Source of the DNA: Chloroflexota bacterium
GTDB lineage: Bacteria > Chloroflexota > Anaerolineae > Anaerolineales > Anaerolineaceae
DNA: 64,000 nt
Assembly: GCA_029265085.1 (NCBI GenBank)
Contig: JAJUJY010000004.1
Coordinates: 1 to 64,000, forward strand
Reading direction: 5' to 3'
Positions within the stretch are counted from its first letter, which is position 1. Every line of letters starts with the position of its first letter. The translations under genes were made by a program, and so were the position numbers. The notes below the pieces were generated by a model that was not told the origin of the DNA, searched no databases, and saw nothing but the letters and a program-made list of their open reading frames with translations. Shown here one piece after another: positions 62,580 to 64,000 of the stretch.

Positions 62580-62965
62580 CGCTGGGTTCCTCCGTTCTTT
62601 TCAACCACTGCTGCCATCTTTTGGGCAATCTCCCCATTTTGAAAGATGAGTAAATTGCGCTGGATAAACCTGCCCAATAGATCTCCGCCCTTATCCGTCA
62701 AGGAATAATAGCGCCGGTCTGGACCGCTTTGCGAAGGCTGTATTTCACTGGAAACAATCCCCAACTTTTCGAAGCGGCTCAAAGCACGGTAGATACTGTT
62801 GGCATCTGCTGTGATGGTGTGCTGGCTAAATGCTTCAACCAACCCCTTCATTTCAAATGGGTAGCAAGACCGCGAATCCAATAACAGCAAAAGCCAGAAA
62901 CTGAGCAGCCCTTTTTTAAATACATCTTCCCAGGTTTCCAACAGTTCTGCATTATCCAGTTTCAT
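62576..62965 (-). CDS. PadR-family transcriptional regulator
   Basis: The 129-residue product has the winged-helix pattern of PadR: LLSFWLLLLLDSRSCYPFEMKGLVEAFSQHTITADANSIYRALSRFEKLGIVSSEIQPSQSGPDRRYYSLTDKG. It overlaps the membrane-protein gene by four bases, so the two are probably one unit repressed by this protein. The short sequence upstream has TATAAG just before the ATG and imperfect repeats, so its own binding site may lie there. Confidence 0.85.
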   Translation of the reverse strand: MKLDNAELLETWEDVFKKGLLSFWLLLLLDSRSCYPFEMKGLVEAFSQHTITADANSIYRALSRFEKLGIVSSEIQPSQSGPDRRYYSLTDKGGDLLGRFIQRNLLIFQNGEIAQKMAAVVEKNGGTQR

Positions 62966-63056
62966 TATTCTTATACTGCCTTTTGAGTATTATTCTAAAT
63001 GAATAATAGCAAAACTGGCATAACCTGTCAATCCCCCTCCAGCCAGATCACCCGTT

Positions 63057-64000
63057 TTATTGAGAGATACCGCCCTCGATTAACTCCAGGAATAGCTGCA
63101 CAATGTCCGGATCAAATAATTTACCGGCCTGCTGCTGTAAATAATGGCGCACCTCCGAAGGCGGTAAAGCTGGCCGGTACGGGCGGTCTGAGATGAGCGC
63201 ATCCCACACATCCACCACCGCAAAGATGCGCGCCTCCAGCGGAATTTCGGTACCCTTTAACCCGCGCGGATAACCGCTGCCGTCCCAGCGTTCATGATGA
63301 CAATACGGCACATCCAATGCCGGGCGCAAGTAGGGAATATCTTTTAATAACTGGTAGGCAAATACCGGGTGCTGGCGCATAATCATCCATTCATCATCCG
63401 AAAGCGGCCCCGGTTTTAATAAAATATTATCCGGAATACCCATCTTGCCAATATCATGCAGCAGTACACCGCGGCGAAAATGTTTCATTTGTTCGCTTGA
63501 AAATCCCAGCCGCAGCGCCAGCTTGACCGATAGATCCATCACGCGGTCACTGTGGCCTTTGGTTTCTTTATCCCGCAACTCCAGGGCTTTCGACCAGCCT
63601 GTAATCGTCGATTCGTATGCCACCTTTAAATCCTGGTTAGAGTGTGTCAGCGTTTCAATTAACAGTTCGGTATCGATGGCGATGGCCGCCTGCCCGGCCA
63701 GGGTTTCAAAATAATCCACCCACTCCTGGTCCACCGCATCTGGAGAAAACAGATAGGCCTCCATTACGCCCAAAATACGCGCACTCGATACCAACGGCGT
63801 GGCAATAACCATTTGCACTCCATAGGTTTGCAGGCAGTCACAGGCTGGTTCCGAATTCAATCCGTCCTTTGTCCGGCACTGTACCGTAGATTGGTTTTGA
63901 ACCGCCTGCCAGGCCAATCCTTTTTGTTGTGAATAACCAGGGCATTCGAAAACATCCACAGCCAACCCCAACGAATGCTGGCGCAGCAAATGGTCTCCCT
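63057..64000 (-). CDS. HD-GYP phosphodiesterase with GAF domain, 5' end beyond the window
   Basis: The frame stays open to the right edge; a TTG at 63989 is unlikely to be the real start. The visible part (about 314 residues) has a GAF domain (to about 130) and an HD-GYP domain with GHSDRVMDLSVKLA, LLHDIGKMGIPDNIL and HHERWDGSGYPRGLKG. All metal-binding residues and the GYP are present, so it should hydrolyse cyclic di-GMP. Confidence 0.93.
   Translation of the reverse strand, partial: GDHLLRQHSLGLAVDVFECPGYSQQKGLAWQAVQNQSTVQCRTKDGLNSEPACDCLQTYGVQMVIATPLVSSARILGVMEAYLFSPDAVDQEWVDYFETLAGQAAIAIDTELLIETLTHSNQDLKVAYESTITGWSKALELRDKETKGHSDRVMDLSVKLALRLGFSSEQMKHFRRGVLLHDIGKMGIPDNILLKPGPLSDDEWMIMRQHPVFAYQLLKDIPYLRPALDVPYCHHERWDGSGYPRGLKGTEIPLEARIFAVVDVWDALISDRPYRPALPPSEVRHYLQQQAGKLFDPDIVQLFLELIEGGISQ

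Overview
The window looks like a piece of a GC-rich chromosome from a strictly or facultatively anaerobic member of the Chloroflexota, most likely class Anaerolineae. This is inferred from four things: lipoproteins with long Thr/Pro linkers, an FMN-riboswitch-controlled RibXY-type riboflavin ABC transporter, an NrfHA nitrite reductase next to an aldehyde:ferredoxin oxidoreductase operon, and a large secreted C25-like protein. No ribosomal RNA or universal marker is present, so the placement is only moderately certain.

Layout. 1-1.4 kb: the start of a phage-type large terminase gene running off the left edge, with a small gene ahead of it. 1.4-3.5 kb: three copies of a 56-bp palindromic repeat around a GNAT acetyltransferase and a lipoprotein. 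3.5-10.2 kb: CPBP protease, class C beta-lactamase-like hydrolase, AlaX editing protein, DMT exporter, a tRNA-Asn with a damaged partial duplicate beside it, a methyltransferase and DNA polymerase III delta prime. 10.2-14 kb: an FMN riboswitch followed by the permease, binding protein and ATPase genes of a riboflavin importer. 14-24 kb: bacterioferritin, then a loose group of small accessory genes (GNATs, two more CPBP proteins, toroid-fold and isoprenoid-synthase-like proteins, VOC, DUF1801, DUF1232) with gene remnants between them. 24.5-27 kb: an AT-rich island with a serine/threonine kinase and a membrane-anchored HEPN protein, the best candidate for an undescribed defence module. 27-36.4 kb: a 1095-residue C25-like secreted protein with substituted catalytic residues, an ICMT-like methyltransferase, ComEC with a His-free C-terminal domain, and a YjfB-like motility protein.

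36.4-42.5 kb: a compact operon MarR - aldehyde ferredoxin oxidoreductase - four-cluster ferredoxin - DUF362 - small membrane protein - tocopherol-cyclase-like protein, with a palindromic operator over its promoter. It is the second candidate system: apparently a regulated redox pathway. 42.5-50 kb: a two-component pair, a DUF4173 membrane protein, an L,D-transpeptidase and a lipoprotein. 50.2-52.3 kb: an arsenic module (ArsR plus a double methyltransferase with a Cys-Cys-rich linker) with two near-identical operators. 52.5-58.6 kb: lipid acyltransferase, NrfA and NrfH (dissimilatory nitrite reduction to ammonium), a GT-C-like membrane protein and a 2-hydroxyacid dehydrogenase. 58.7-64 kb: an alpha/beta hydrolase, signalling genes (lone receiver, NarL-type regulator, GAF histidine kinase), a PadR pair, and an HD-GYP protein cut by the right edge.

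Several genes have a TACAAT or TATAAT box only six to nine bases before the start codon and no Shine-Dalgarno sequence, suggesting leaderless mRNAs, while others have strong AGGAGG sites. Most intergenic terminators are perfect hairpins with T runs. All calls come from reading the sequence and conceptual translations; no database search was run.
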